Assembly (NCBI GenBank): GCA_964471405.1
Contig: CAYYGH010000058.1
Span: 1-16,283, forward strand
Direction: 5' to 3'
Length of the DNA stretch: 16,283 bases
Origin: J084 sp964471405
GTDB lineage: Bacteria > Pseudomonadota > Alphaproteobacteria > Sphingomonadales > Rhodothalassiaceae
Below the pieces are notes generated by a model that saw nothing but the letters and a program-made list of their open reading frames with translations, did no database searches and was not told the origin of the DNA. The position numbers and the translations under genes were made by a program. Positions 6,979-16,283 of the stretch are shown here, one piece after another (position 1 is the first letter of the stretch; every line of letters begins with the position of its first letter).

Positions 6979-7641
6979 ATGGCTCATCAGATTCTGGAAC
7001 TTGAGGCGCTGCCGCGCGAGAAGGCCGGAAAGGGATCCGCCCGCGCCGCACGCCGCCAAGGCCTGGTGCCGGCCGTGATCTACGGTGCCAAGGAACCCCC
7101 GCGGCTGATCAATCTGCGCCGCAATGCGCTGATTGCGATCCTCAACCGCGGCGGCTTCCTTTCGCATCAGTTCGAGATCAAGCTGCCCGACGGCAAAAGC
7201 GAGCGGGTGCTGCCGCGCGACGTGCAGTTCCACCCCGTCACCGACATGCCGATTCACGTGGACTTCCTGCGGCTTGCCAAGGGTGCGCGGGTCGAGGTCG
7301 AGGTGCCGGTCCAGTTCGTCAATGAGCGCGAGGCGCCGGGCATCCGCCGCGGCGGCGTGCTGACCATCGTGCGCCACGAGATCGAGCTGGAGGTCCCGGC
7401 CGACAACATCCCCGAATTCATCGAGGTGGACCTGACGGGACTCGATATCGGCGATGCCGTCAAGATCAGCTCGGTGAAGCTGCCCGAAGGCGCGCGGCCG
7501 ACGATTACCGATCGCGATTTCACCATCGCCACCATCACGGCCCCCTCCGGCATGCAGGCGGAGACGGCCGAGGGCGAAGGCGAAGGCGAAGCCGGAGAGG
7601 CGGCAGCCCCGGCCGAGAGCGAACCCCGCGAAGAGGACTGA
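6979..7641 (+). CDS. rplY: 50S ribosomal protein L25/general stress protein Ctc
   Basis: Ribosomal protein that binds 5S rRNA in the large subunit. The 220-residue product is the long two-domain TL5/CTC form: an N-terminal 5S-binding domain (about 1-92; ALPREKAGKGSARAARRQG, VPAVIYGAKEPP) and a C-terminal beta domain (about 95-188, containing HVDFLRLAKGARVEVEVPV). It then has an acidic tail of about 30 residues with EGEGEGEAGEAA. The start at 6979 follows GAGGAG by 8 bases; the open frame continues upstream to 6700 but that part is leader sequence without family similarity. pth follows after 15 bases, the common alphaproteobacterial arrangement, so the two are probably co-transcribed. Confidence 0.95.
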   Translation: MAHQILELEALPREKAGKGSARAARRQGLVPAVIYGAKEPPRLINLRRNALIAILNRGGFLSHQFEIKLPDGKSERVLPRDVQFHPVTDMPIHVDFLRLAKGARVEVEVPVQFVNEREAPGIRRGGVLTIVRHEIELEVPADNIPEFIEVDLTGLDIGDAVKISSVKLPEGARPTITDRDFTIATITAPSGMQAETAEGEGEGEAGEAAAPAESEPREED

Positions 7642-7656
7642 GGCAGCCGGCGATTC

Positions 7657-8268
7657 ATGTGGATTCTGGCCGGGCTCGGCAATCCCGGGCCGCAATATGC
7701 CGCGCATCGCCACAATATCGGTGCGCGGGTGGTGGACGCACTGGCACACGCGCAGGGCTTCGACAGTCCGCGCATGCGGTTTTCCGCGCTTGTGCGCAGC
7801 GGCCGGATCGCGGATGCGCGCGTGATGGCGCTCCTGCCCCGGACATACATGAACGAGTCGGGGCGGGCGGTGGGTGCCGCGCTGCGCTTCTACAAGCTGC
7901 CGCCCGAGCGGCTCGTGGTCTTTCACGACGAGCTTGATCTTGCCTTCGGCAAGCTTCGGATCAAGCGGGGCGGCGGGGCGGCCGGCCATAACGGTCTGCG
8001 CTCGATCATGGCGGCGATCGGTCCGGATTTCTGGCGCGTGCGGCTGGGCATCGGCCATCCCGGTGACAAGGAGCGGGTGCGGGGATATGTGCTCTCCAAC
8101 TTCACCGCCGCCGAGGAGGACTTCATCGAGAAGGTCTGGCTGCCTGCGATCCTGCGCGCGATGCCGCTGTTTTTCACGCAAGGGCCGGAACGGGTCATGA
8201 GCGAGGTGGCGCGGCTTGCGCCCCCGCCCCGGCCGCCGCGGGAGGAGGGCGGGGGACGGTCCCCCTGA
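7657..8268 (+). CDS. pth: Peptidyl-tRNA hydrolase
   Basis: Releases tRNA from prematurely dissociated peptidyl-tRNA by cleaving the ester bond. The 203-residue protein has the full active site: GLGNPG (6-11), catalytic His19 in HRHNIG, Asn66 in TYMNESG, Asp91 in FHDELDL and Asn112 in GHNGLRSI. The C-terminal 20 residues are rich in proline, glycine and arginine and extend a little past the usual end of the family. The ribosome site is weak (GAGG about 13 bases before the start), so translation may depend on coupling to rplY, which ends 15 bases upstream. ychF follows after 30 bases. Confidence 0.96.
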   Translation: MWILAGLGNPGPQYAAHRHNIGARVVDALAHAQGFDSPRMRFSALVRSGRIADARVMALLPRTYMNESGRAVGAALRFYKLPPERLVVFHDELDLAFGKLRIKRGGGAAGHNGLRSIMAAIGPDFWRVRLGIGHPGDKERVRGYVLSNFTAAEEDFIEKVWLPAILRAMPLFFTQGPERVMSEVARLAPPPRPPREEGGGRSP

Positions 8269-8298
8269 AGGAAGCGAAGGAAACGGACGACACGGACG

Positions 8299-9402
<1,104 letters not shown>

Positions 9403-9516
9403 GCGCGGCTTGCGCTTCAGGCAGGATGGCGGACGTGAGCGCTTGCCAGAGGACGGCCGGCTGTGCTCAACACGACAGGGCGCGCTTGGCCGATGGCGCG
9501 GAAAGGACGCGGATCC

Positions 9517-10017
9517 ATGGCGGGCATGGTTTTCGAGGATATCGAGGTCGGGACACGGGAGCGCTTCGGGCGCTATGAGGTGACCGCCGAGGAAATCATC
9601 GATTTTGCCAGGAAATACGACCCCCAACCCTTCCACGTGGACCCCGAGGCGGCCAGACATTCGCTGTTCGGCGGCCTGTGCGCCTCCGGTTGGCATACCT
9701 GCGCGATGGCTATGCGGATGATGGTGGACCGGATGAAGGAGACCGGCACCTATTCGCTGGGCTCGCCGGGAGTGGACGAGGTGCGCTGGAAGCGCCCGGT
9801 CTATCCCGGCGACGTGCTCTCGCTGGAGGTCGAGGTGATCGACAAGCGCCGCTCGCGCTCCCGGCCCGGGCTCGGCATCATCCGCAACCGCTACCGCGTC
9901 TTCAACCAGAAGGGCGAGGAGGTGATGAGCTTCATCGGCAATGCCTTCATCCCCTGCCGCACGGCCGGGCAAGCCGACGGGGCGTCGGCGGATGCCGCCG
10001 GATCGGCTGGCCGATGA
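9517..10017 (+). CDS. MaoC-family dehydratase/enoyl-CoA hydratase-like protein
   Basis: A 166-residue hot-dog-fold protein of the MaoC family, which hydrates or dehydrates acyl-CoA-type substrates. The hydratase motif is intact: YDPQPFHVDPEAA (34-46) with the expected catalytic Asp35 and His40, followed by FGGLCASGWHT (51-61). The exact substrate cannot be read from the sequence; fatty-acid or dicarboxylate metabolism are both possible. The start at 9517 is supported by AAGGA nine bases upstream and by the N-terminus MVFEDIEVGT, typical for the family; in-frame ATGs at 9463 and 9493 would add basic, unrelated residues. It lies 114 bases after ychF, an arrangement seen in other alphaproteobacteria, and its stop overlaps the next gene by 4 bases. 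Confidence 0.9.
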   Translation: MAGMVFEDIEVGTRERFGRYEVTAEEIIDFARKYDPQPFHVDPEAARHSLFGGLCASGWHTCAMAMRMMVDRMKETGTYSLGSPGVDEVRWKRPVYPGDVLSLEVEVIDKRRSRSRPGLGIIRNRYRVFNQKGEEVMSFIGNAFIPCRTAGQADGASADAAGSAGR

Positions 10018-10415
10018 GGCTCCTTTTCGTCCTCGCCCTCACCGCGCTCGTCGCCCTTCCCGTCCTGCCGGCCGATGCGGCCGGCGGTGCAGGGATGAAC
10101 GCCCCTGATGATCTCTCGGCCGCCGAGCGCCAGATTCTGGAGGCCTGTCTTGCGGAGCCGGACACCGATCCGGCCGCCTGCGGCTGCTATCTCAAGGCGC
10201 TGCGCCGGCTCCTGCCCGAGCGGGACTACGCCTTGGCCACGGGTCTTGCGGCTGCGGCCATGCGCGGCGATGGCGAGGCCTTCCGGCGGCTCGTTACCCG
10301 CCATGGGCTTTCGGCCGCACGCCTCCAGGAGATCCTGACGGCCACCGACCGGGCGCTCACGACCGCCGAGCATCGCTGCGAAGGCGGGAAGGAGGACTCT
10401 TCCGGCAACCGGTAG
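10014..10415 (+). CDS. Small exported cysteine-containing protein of unknown function
   Basis: A 133-residue protein I do not recognise. It begins with a clear signal peptide, a short basic start (MR) followed by a hydrophobic stretch (3-19) and a likely cleavage site near ADAA (20-23); no lipobox cysteine follows. The mature part of about 110 residues carries four cysteines, Cys45, Cys56 and Cys58 in ACGCYL, and Cys122, which could form two disulfides in the periplasm. The segment from 30 to 120 is mostly helical in character. The start overlaps the MaoC stop (ATGA), so it is probably co-translated. Codon use matches the neighbours, which supports a real gene. The next gene converges on it, 49 bases away. 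Confidence 0.75.
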   Translation: MRLLFVLALTALVALPVLPADAAGGAGMNAPDDLSAAERQILEACLAEPDTDPAACGCYLKALRRLLPERDYALATGLAAAAMRGDGEAFRRLVTRHGLSAARLQEILTATDRALTTAEHRCEGGKEDSSGNR

Positions 10416-10464
10416 CGGCTCCGCATGCGCCGGTCCCTTGGGCCATTCCGCCCGGCTGACGCCT

Positions 10465-11367
10465 TCAGCGCGTGAAGGTTGCGCGCGCGAGCAGAATGCC
10501 TGCGAAGATGAGCAGCGCACCCGCAAGTTCCCGGCCGCCGAGCGCCTCCCCGAACAGCGCCCAGGCCGCGATCGCCGCCACCACCGGCTGCAGCAGCAGG
10601 GTCAGCGCCGAAAAGGCCGGCGGCAGGTGAGCCAGCGCATGCACGATCAGCCCCTGGCCGGCGATCTGACAGACGAGAGCCAGCGCCACCACCGCCAGCC
10701 ATCCCGTGGGACTGCGGGGCACCACCGCGGTCTCGCTCGCCACCGCAAGCGGCCCCAGGACCGCTGCCGTCACCAGCACCGAGTAGAAGAGCACCGTCCA
10801 GGTGTCCTGCCGGCTGCGCAGCACCGCGGTGGAAAGAAAATAGCCCGCATACATCATCGCGGTGGCGACCCCGAGCAGGTCTCCGATCACCCGCTCGGCC
10901 GAAATCTCCAGGCTGCGCCCCATCAGCACCACGGCCCCGCCAAGAGCGAGCGCCATCGCCAGCAGGAAGGGCGGGCGAAACCGATGGCCGAGGAAGAGAA
11001 AGCCGACAAGCGCCACGAAGACCGGATTGAGATTGGCGAGCAGCGTCGCATTCGCAACCGATGTCAGCTTGATCGACCAGTGCCAGAAGCCGAGATCGGC
11101 CGCAAAGAAGCCGCCGGCGGCCAGCAGCAGCACAAGCGTGCCTCCATCGCGGGGCGGGGCGATGGACCGCTGCCGCCCCGTCGCTCCCCACAGCCGCCAG
11201 ACGAGAAGGGGCGGCAGCGCGAGCGCCATGCGCCAGAAGGCGCTGGAGACGGGACCGACATCGGCGATGCGCACGAAAATCGGCGCAAAGCCGATCCCCG
11301 TCGCCCCGGCGAGAAGAGCCAGGAAGGCCAGACGCATCTGGCGGTTCCGGTCCCGTTCACCTGCCAT
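10465..11367 (-). CDS. EamA/DMT-superfamily transporter
   Basis: A 300-residue inner-membrane protein of the drug/metabolite transporter superfamily (EamA repeats). It has about ten hydrophobic segments arranged as two similar halves, with GFAPIFVRIADVGPVSSAFWRM-type residues after the first helix and the FSALTLLLQPVVAAIAAWALFGE segment (split by the conserved LQPV) in the second half, both characteristic of the family. Substrate cannot be inferred; characterised relatives export amino acids, metabolites or drugs. The start at 11367 has a weak GGGTGAT upstream, and an in-frame ATG ten codons later (11337) is an alternative. It is transcribed divergently from acs and converges on the exported-protein gene. 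Confidence 0.88.
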   Translation of the reverse strand: MAGERDRNRQMRLAFLALLAGATGIGFAPIFVRIADVGPVSSAFWRMALALPPLLVWRLWGATGRQRSIAPPRDGGTLVLLLAAGGFFAADLGFWHWSIKLTSVANATLLANLNPVFVALVGFLFLGHRFRPPFLLAMALALGGAVVLMGRSLEISAERVIGDLLGVATAMMYAGYFLSTAVLRSRQDTWTVLFYSVLVTAAVLGPLAVASETAVVPRSPTGWLAVVALALVCQIAGQGLIVHALAHLPPAFSALTLLLQPVVAAIAAWALFGEALGGRELAGALLIFAGILLARATFTR

Positions 11368-11422
11368 AGATCACCCGCTCGTCCGGCATGATGGCGCTCC
11401 CCCTGTCCGCCTTCCTGGCGCC

Positions 11423-11453
11423 TTGATCGAAGGTGGCGATAGCTTGCATAAAC
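11423..11453 (+). promoter_or_regulatory. Candidate acs promoter
   Basis: TTGATC (11423-11428) and GCATAAAC (11446-11453) resemble the -35 and -10 elements of an alphaproteobacterial housekeeping promoter in the 131-base gap between the divergent EamA-type gene and acs. The -10 match is partial. The strong ribosome site AAAGGAGG (11487-11494) precedes the acs start. Confidence 0.35.
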
Positions 11454-11498
11454 GCGCAAGGAGCGCAATCCGTCTCACAGGGACCAAAGGAGGCAGCC

Positions 11499-13481
<1,983 letters not shown>

Positions 13482-13514
13482 GCGCCTCTCCAGCGGCCGG
13501 AGCCCGTCCCGCCT

Positions 13515-13552
13515 GCAACCGGCACCCGCGTGCCGGTCGTTGCTTTGGTCTT
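13515..13552 (+). terminator. Rho-independent terminator of acs
   Basis: ACCGGCAC (13518-13525) pairs perfectly with GTGCCGGT (13530-13537) around a CCGC loop, and the outer GCA (13515-13517) can extend the stem with TGC (13541-13543) across a short bulge. A moderately T-rich stretch (TTGCTTTGGTCTT) follows. It lies between acs and the XRE-ImmA gene, so it probably isolates the accessory module from acs readthrough. Confidence 0.65.
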
Positions 13553-13579
13553 GACCACGGGAATCGGGAGTGATTCACA
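13551..13579 (+). promoter_or_regulatory. Putative promoter/operator of the XRE-ImmA/PIN module
   Basis: CTTGACC provides a good -35 box (TTGACC, 13551-13556), and TTCACA (13574-13579) is a weak -10 at a 17-base spacing. Between them lies the inverted repeat GAATC-GGGAGT-GATTC (13561-13576), well placed for autoregulation by the helix-turn-helix protein encoded 48 bases downstream. The repeat and boxes are seen; function is inference. Confidence 0.35.
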
Positions 13580-13623
13580 TGAAGGGGGACGGGGGAGAAC
13601 GTCTCTGACAAGCCGGAGAAGGC

Positions 13624-14790
13624 ATGACCGAGGCCCTGGTCAATCCCGAGATGCTGCGCTGGGCGCGCGAACGCGTCGGCCTGCCGCCGGCTGATCTGGC
13701 GCGCGCTCTGCGGGTGTCGGAAGAGCGGGTTCTTGCCTGGGAGCGGGGCGAGCGGCGGCCGACATTCCGGCAGGCTGAACGATGGGCCGCCAGAACCCAT
13801 GTCCCCTTCGGCTATCTCTATCTCGACATCCCGCCGGAACCCGAGCTGCCCATCCCGGACCTGCGCCGGATGGCGGACGGCTCCGAGGAGCCCCTGAGCG
13901 CGGATTTCTTCGACCTTCTCCATGACGTGCTCTACAGGCACGCCTGGTACCGCGAATATCTGGAGGAGATCGGCGCGCCGGAACCGGATTTCGTGGGACT
14001 TGCCGATCGCGGCACGCCGGTTGAAGATGTCGCAGGACTGATTCGGGAGCGCACTGGTCTTGTTCATCTGGGTCGCGGCCGTGACGACACGAAGCTGCGC
14101 GCCTGGTTCCGGGCCTGCGAGGATGCCGGCATTTGGATCATGCGCACCGGCCATGTCGGCAGCAACACGCGCCGGCGCCTGCGGGTGACGGAATTCCGCG
14201 GGTTTGCAATCGCGGACCGGCGCGCGCCGCTCGTCTTCATCAACAGTCGCGACGTCATTCCCGCACAATTCTTCACGCTGGCCCATGAGCTCGCCCATAT
14301 CTGGCTGGGGGTGAGCGGCATCTCCAATCCGCCCGTGAACAGCCGCCGGCAGCCCGCTCTCAAGATCGAACGGCTGTGCAACCGGATCGCAGCCGAGGTG
14401 CTGGCCCCGGCCGAGGAATTCCGGATGGCGTGGCAGCGGGGGCTGTCCCTGGAAGAGAATGTCGCCGAGCTCACCTGGCATTTCCCAGCCAGCCGCGTCG
14501 TGCTGGCCCGGCGCGCGGCCGACTTGGCCCTCGTGGATTGGGACGACTATGCGGCCTTCTACGCGGCCGAGAGGGAACGCTGGGAGCGCCGTCGTGAAGA
14601 GGGGGGCGACTTCTACCGCAACACGACGGCCGCCCACGGCCGCCGCTTCGTGACGGCGGTCGCAAGCGAGGCCATGAGCGGCCGCCTGCTGCTCAGCGAG
14701 GCGGGGCGCCTGTTGGGGATGGCACCCGCCAGGGTCATGGCTCTCGAACGTCGCCTGAAGGCTGGGGGGAGAAGGGATGTATCTGCTTGA
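13624..14790 (+). CDS. XRE-family regulator with ImmA/IrrE-type metallopeptidase domain
   Basis: A 388-residue two-domain protein. Residues 8-65 form an XRE helix-turn-helix (PEMLRWARERVGLPPADLAR, VSEERVLAWERGERRPTF). Residues about 150-290 form an ImmA/IrrE-type (COG2856) zinc peptidase domain with the metal motif HELAH (221-225, in FTLAHELAHIW) and a downstream glutamate in LCNRIAAEVLAP (Glu258) as probable third ligand. The C-terminal segment (about 330-385, YRNTTAAHGRRFVTAV) is also typical of this family. GGAGAAGG ends 2 bases before the chosen start. The last 14 bases overlap the PIN-domain gene, so both are translated together. In related pairs this protein is the predicted antitoxin/regulator; whether it cleaves a target or itself is unknown. 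All peptidase residues look intact. Confidence 0.92.
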   Translation: MTEALVNPEMLRWARERVGLPPADLARALRVSEERVLAWERGERRPTFRQAERWAARTHVPFGYLYLDIPPEPELPIPDLRRMADGSEEPLSADFFDLLHDVLYRHAWYREYLEEIGAPEPDFVGLADRGTPVEDVAGLIRERTGLVHLGRGRDDTKLRAWFRACEDAGIWIMRTGHVGSNTRRRLRVTEFRGFAIADRRAPLVFINSRDVIPAQFFTLAHELAHIWLGVSGISNPPVNSRRQPALKIERLCNRIAAEVLAPAEEFRMAWQRGLSLEENVAELTWHFPASRVVLARRAADLALVDWDDYAAFYAAERERWERRREEGGDFYRNTTAAHGRRFVTAVASEAMSGRLLLSEAGRLLGMAPARVMALERRLKAGGRRDVSA

Positions 14791-15268
14791 CAGCAACGTC
14801 TTCATCGAGGCGGCGAATCGCTACTATGCCTTCGACATCTGTCCCGGCTTCTGGGACTGGCTGGATCAGGTCTGCCCTGGCCGGGATGTCTTCAGCATCG
14901 AACCCGTCTACCGGGAGCTTGCGGACAAAAGCGATGAGCTGGCGGCATGGGTGAAGGGCCGCCGGGATGCGGACCGTTTCCTGCCGGTGGACGATGAGGC
15001 CACGCAGAACCATTTCGCCGGAATCGCCAGAACCATCCAGGCCGGTCCGGCCCAGAATGCCGCGAAACAAAAATTCCTTGCCGGCGCGGACCCGTGGCTG
15101 GTCGCCAAGGCTTTGACAGCAGGCGCGACGGTCGTCACCCATGAACGGCCGCTGGCCGCCAACGCCACCCGGCGCATCTCGCTCGCCAATCTGTGCCAGC
15201 AGCATGAGATTTCCTACATTGACAGCTTCGCGCTACTCCGCAAGTTTGAAGCGCAGTTTCACTACTGA
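14777..15268 (+). CDS. DUF4411 PIN-domain protein, probable toxin/RNase
   Basis: A 163-residue PIN-like nuclease protein of the DUF4411 family. The acidic residues expected at the metal site are present: Asp5 in LLDSNVFIE, Glu47 in YRELAD and Asp105 in GADPWLVAKAL. The THE motif (121-123) follows the next strand (ATVVTHE), and the C-terminal SLANLCQQHEISYIDSFALLRKF completes the family pattern. PIN proteins of this kind are usually metal-dependent RNases, many of them toxins. The start at 14777 follows GGAGAAGG closely and overlaps the end of the XRE-ImmA gene by 14 bases in another frame. Parts of the gene (15000-15260) are visibly less G/C-rich than the neighbours, consistent with acquisition by transfer. 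Toxicity is predicted from family and context, not shown. Confidence 0.9.
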   Translation: MYLLDSNVFIEAANRYYAFDICPGFWDWLDQVCPGRDVFSIEPVYRELADKSDELAAWVKGRRDADRFLPVDDEATQNHFAGIARTIQAGPAQNAAKQKFLAGADPWLVAKALTAGATVVTHERPLAANATRRISLANLCQQHEISYIDSFALLRKFEAQFHY

Positions 15269-15300
15269 GTTGCTCCGGAAAGCTGAAAGGCAGGTCCGTC

Positions 15301-15963
15301 ATGATCACGCTTTACACCGCGCCCACGCCGAACGGCTACAAGATCTCGGTGATGCTGGAGGAGATCGGCCTGCCCTATGAAGTGCGGGTTCTGGATCTGA
15401 TGAAGGGCGAGCAGAAGGAGGAGTGGTTCCTCAAGATCAATCCCAACGGCCGGATCCCCGCCATCGTCGATCACGACAATGACGACTTCAACGTCTTCGA
15501 GTCCGGCGCGATCATGCTCTATCTGGCCGAAAAGACCGGCAGGCTGCTGCCGAAGGAGGAAAAGGCCCGCTCGCGCGTCATCCAGTGGCTGATGTTCCAG
15601 ATGGCGGGTGTCGGCCCCATGCAGGGCCAGGCGAACGTCTTCTACCGGTATTTTCCGGAGAAGATCCCCTCGGTCATCGCCCGCTATCAGAACGAGACGA
15701 AGCGGCTCTATACGGTGCTCGACCGCCAGCTTGCCGGGCGCGCCTATCTCGTCGACGACTATTCCATCGCCGACATCGCCAACTGGTGCTGGGTGCGGGC
15801 GCATGAATGGGCGGGGGTGAGCATCGACGATCTGCCGAATCTGAAGGCCTGGGTGGAGCGCATCGGCGAGCGGCCCGCCGTCCAGCGCGGCATCCAGATC
15901 CCGCCGCGCAACCTGAGCGAGGAGGAAGCCGTCAAGGCCGCGCAGAAGCTCCTCCAGCGCTAG
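15301..15963 (+). CDS. Nu-class glutathione transferase/disulfide-bond oxidoreductase (YfcG-like)
   Basis: A 220-residue cytosolic GST-fold protein. The N-terminal thioredoxin-like domain (1-80) starts with LYTAPTPNGYKISVMLEEIG, in which Thr9 and Asn11 match the active-site residues of E. coli YfcG/YghU (Nu class) rather than a catalytic Tyr, Ser or Cys. NPNGRIPAIVD (47-57) and FESGAIMLYLAE (66-77), with the Glu-Ser glutathione-binding pair, follow. The all-helical C-terminal domain spans about 88-210. Characterised relatives bind oxidised glutathione and reduce disulfides. AAAGGCAGG lies upstream at suitable spacing. It is 32 bases downstream of the PIN gene and could be read from the same transcript, though a functional link is not evident. 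Confidence 0.9.
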   Translation: MITLYTAPTPNGYKISVMLEEIGLPYEVRVLDLMKGEQKEEWFLKINPNGRIPAIVDHDNDDFNVFESGAIMLYLAEKTGRLLPKEEKARSRVIQWLMFQMAGVGPMQGQANVFYRYFPEKIPSVIARYQNETKRLYTVLDRQLAGRAYLVDDYSIADIANWCWVRAHEWAGVSIDDLPNLKAWVERIGERPAVQRGIQIPPRNLSEEEAVKAAQKLLQR

Positions 15964-15996
15964 GTCGGCGACGCCGGCACGAAGCGGGCGGCGCGT

Positions 15997-16041
15997 CGGT
16001 CATCGGTTATCGGTCATCAGTCATCAGTGATCGGTGATCGG
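15997..16041. repeat. 7-bp tandem repeat array (CGGTCAT)
   Basis: Six full heptamers plus a partial copy read in order CGGTCAT, CGGTTAT, CGGTCAT, CAGTCAT, CAGTGAT, CGGTGAT, CGG. Each differs from a neighbour by one or two bases. The array starts 33 bases after the GST stop. Heptamer arrays of this kind are common in intergenic DNA of some bacteria and have no agreed function. Confidence 0.85.
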
Positions 16042-16133
16042 CCCGACGGCGGGCGGGCACGGGCCGGCCGCCGAAGGCGGTCCCGCTGCCCCCCTGCGCT
16101 CCCCTTCGCGAGCCGCGCCTCGGCCGAGCCCCC

Positions 16134-16283
16134 TTTTCCTCGTCACCCGCCGGCATCTCTCCTCCCTCGCCATCCATGAGCATCTCTCCTTCATTGTCCA
16201 CCGGCACCCCTCCCCTCGTCAGCCAACGACATCTCTTCCTTCGTCACCCGACCACATCTGTTCCCTCGTCACCCGCCGGCCAG
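16134..16283. repeat. Degenerate ~25-bp tandem repeats, continuing past the window
   Basis: Units of 25, 27, 24, 25 and 25 bases (ends at 16158, 16185, about 16209, 16234 and 16259) are followed by a sixth, cut by the window edge. The first and last units share 17 identical bases, CCTCGTCACCCGCCGGC (16138-16154 and 16264-16280). Units in between keep a CATCT-type end and a CTCGTCA-type core but diverge at several positions. Read on the minus strand each unit resembles AGATG...GGGTGACGAGG. Unit length is not a multiple of 3 and stops occur in the frames examined, so a repeat protein is unlikely. Confidence 0.75.

Larger units (their letters stand above)
15964..16283. other. Gene-free right end with short tandem repeats
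   Basis: No supported coding sequence lies in these 320 bases. They contain a 7-bp tandem array (15997-16041), a GC-rich stretch with small inverted repeats such as CCGCC-GAA-GGCGG (16068-16080) and CTCGGCCGAG (16119-16128) followed by TTTT (a weak terminator candidate), and a degenerate ~25-bp array from 16134 to the window edge. The open frame at 16007-16207 on the minus strand runs through the arrays and looks accidental. Confidence 0.7.

Noticed and set aside
10462..10478. Hairpin CCTTCA-GCGCG-TGAAGG between the convergent exported-protein and EamA-type genes as bidirectional terminator
   Set aside because: The stem is only 6 pairs, contains the EamA-type stop codon, and has no T-run on either side.
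11357..11391. 10-codon minus-strand upstream ORF overlapping the EamA-type start
   Set aside because: It is short, has no clear ribosome site and could easily be chance; nothing shows it is translated.
16007..16207. 66-codon minus-strand ORF in the right-end repeats
   Set aside because: Composition reflects the repeats, its frame closes just upstream, and no family similarity is visible.
16134..16283. CRISPR array
   Set aside because: Units are head-to-tail without unique spacers, repeats are not exact, and no cas gene is present in the window.

Overview
The window looks like a stretch of chromosome from a GC-rich alphaproteobacterium. This rests on the strongly G/C-biased third codon positions, the core gene order rplY-pth-ychF-maoC (common in that class), a complete Entner-Doudoroff gene cluster, and promoter candidates that fit the alphaproteobacterial housekeeping pattern (TTGAC-type -35, GCTANAWC-like -10). 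I cannot name the genus from the sequence alone.

Layout. (1) 42-5939, plus strand: a five-gene operon, zwf-pgl-edd-glk-eda, encodes the route from glucose to pyruvate and glyceraldehyde 3-phosphate. Three of its four junctions overlap by 4 bases, which suggests translational coupling. A consensus-like promoter lies upstream, and a 16-base palindrome of LacI-family type covers its -35 box. (2) 5924-6670, minus strand: crcB (fluoride channel) is followed by a DUF190 gene whose 3' end overlaps the end of eda. (3) 6671-10415, plus strand: a long structured leader, then rplY (L25/Ctc), pth, ychF, a MaoC-fold hydratase and a small exported cysteine-containing protein. (4) 10465-11367, minus strand: an EamA/DMT-type transporter, divergent from (5) acs (acetyl-CoA synthetase, 11499-13481), which ends at a good hairpin terminator. 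(6) 13624-15268: an accessory two-gene module, an XRE-ImmA/IrrE-type regulator/protease overlapping a DUF4411 PIN-domain nuclease gene, probably a toxin-antitoxin-like pair. (7) 15301-15963: a Nu-class (YfcG-like) glutathione transferase. (8) 15964-16283: no gene, but two unrelated short tandem repeats, a 7-bp array and a degenerate ~25-bp array that runs off the right edge.

Functionally, most of the window is central carbon metabolism and translation housekeeping. The parts most worth a second look are the XRE-ImmA/PIN module with an inverted repeat in its own putative promoter, the LacI-type palindrome at zwf, the structured rplY leader, and the repeat arrays at the right end. I see no insertion sequence, phage gene, CRISPR array, tRNA or rRNA.
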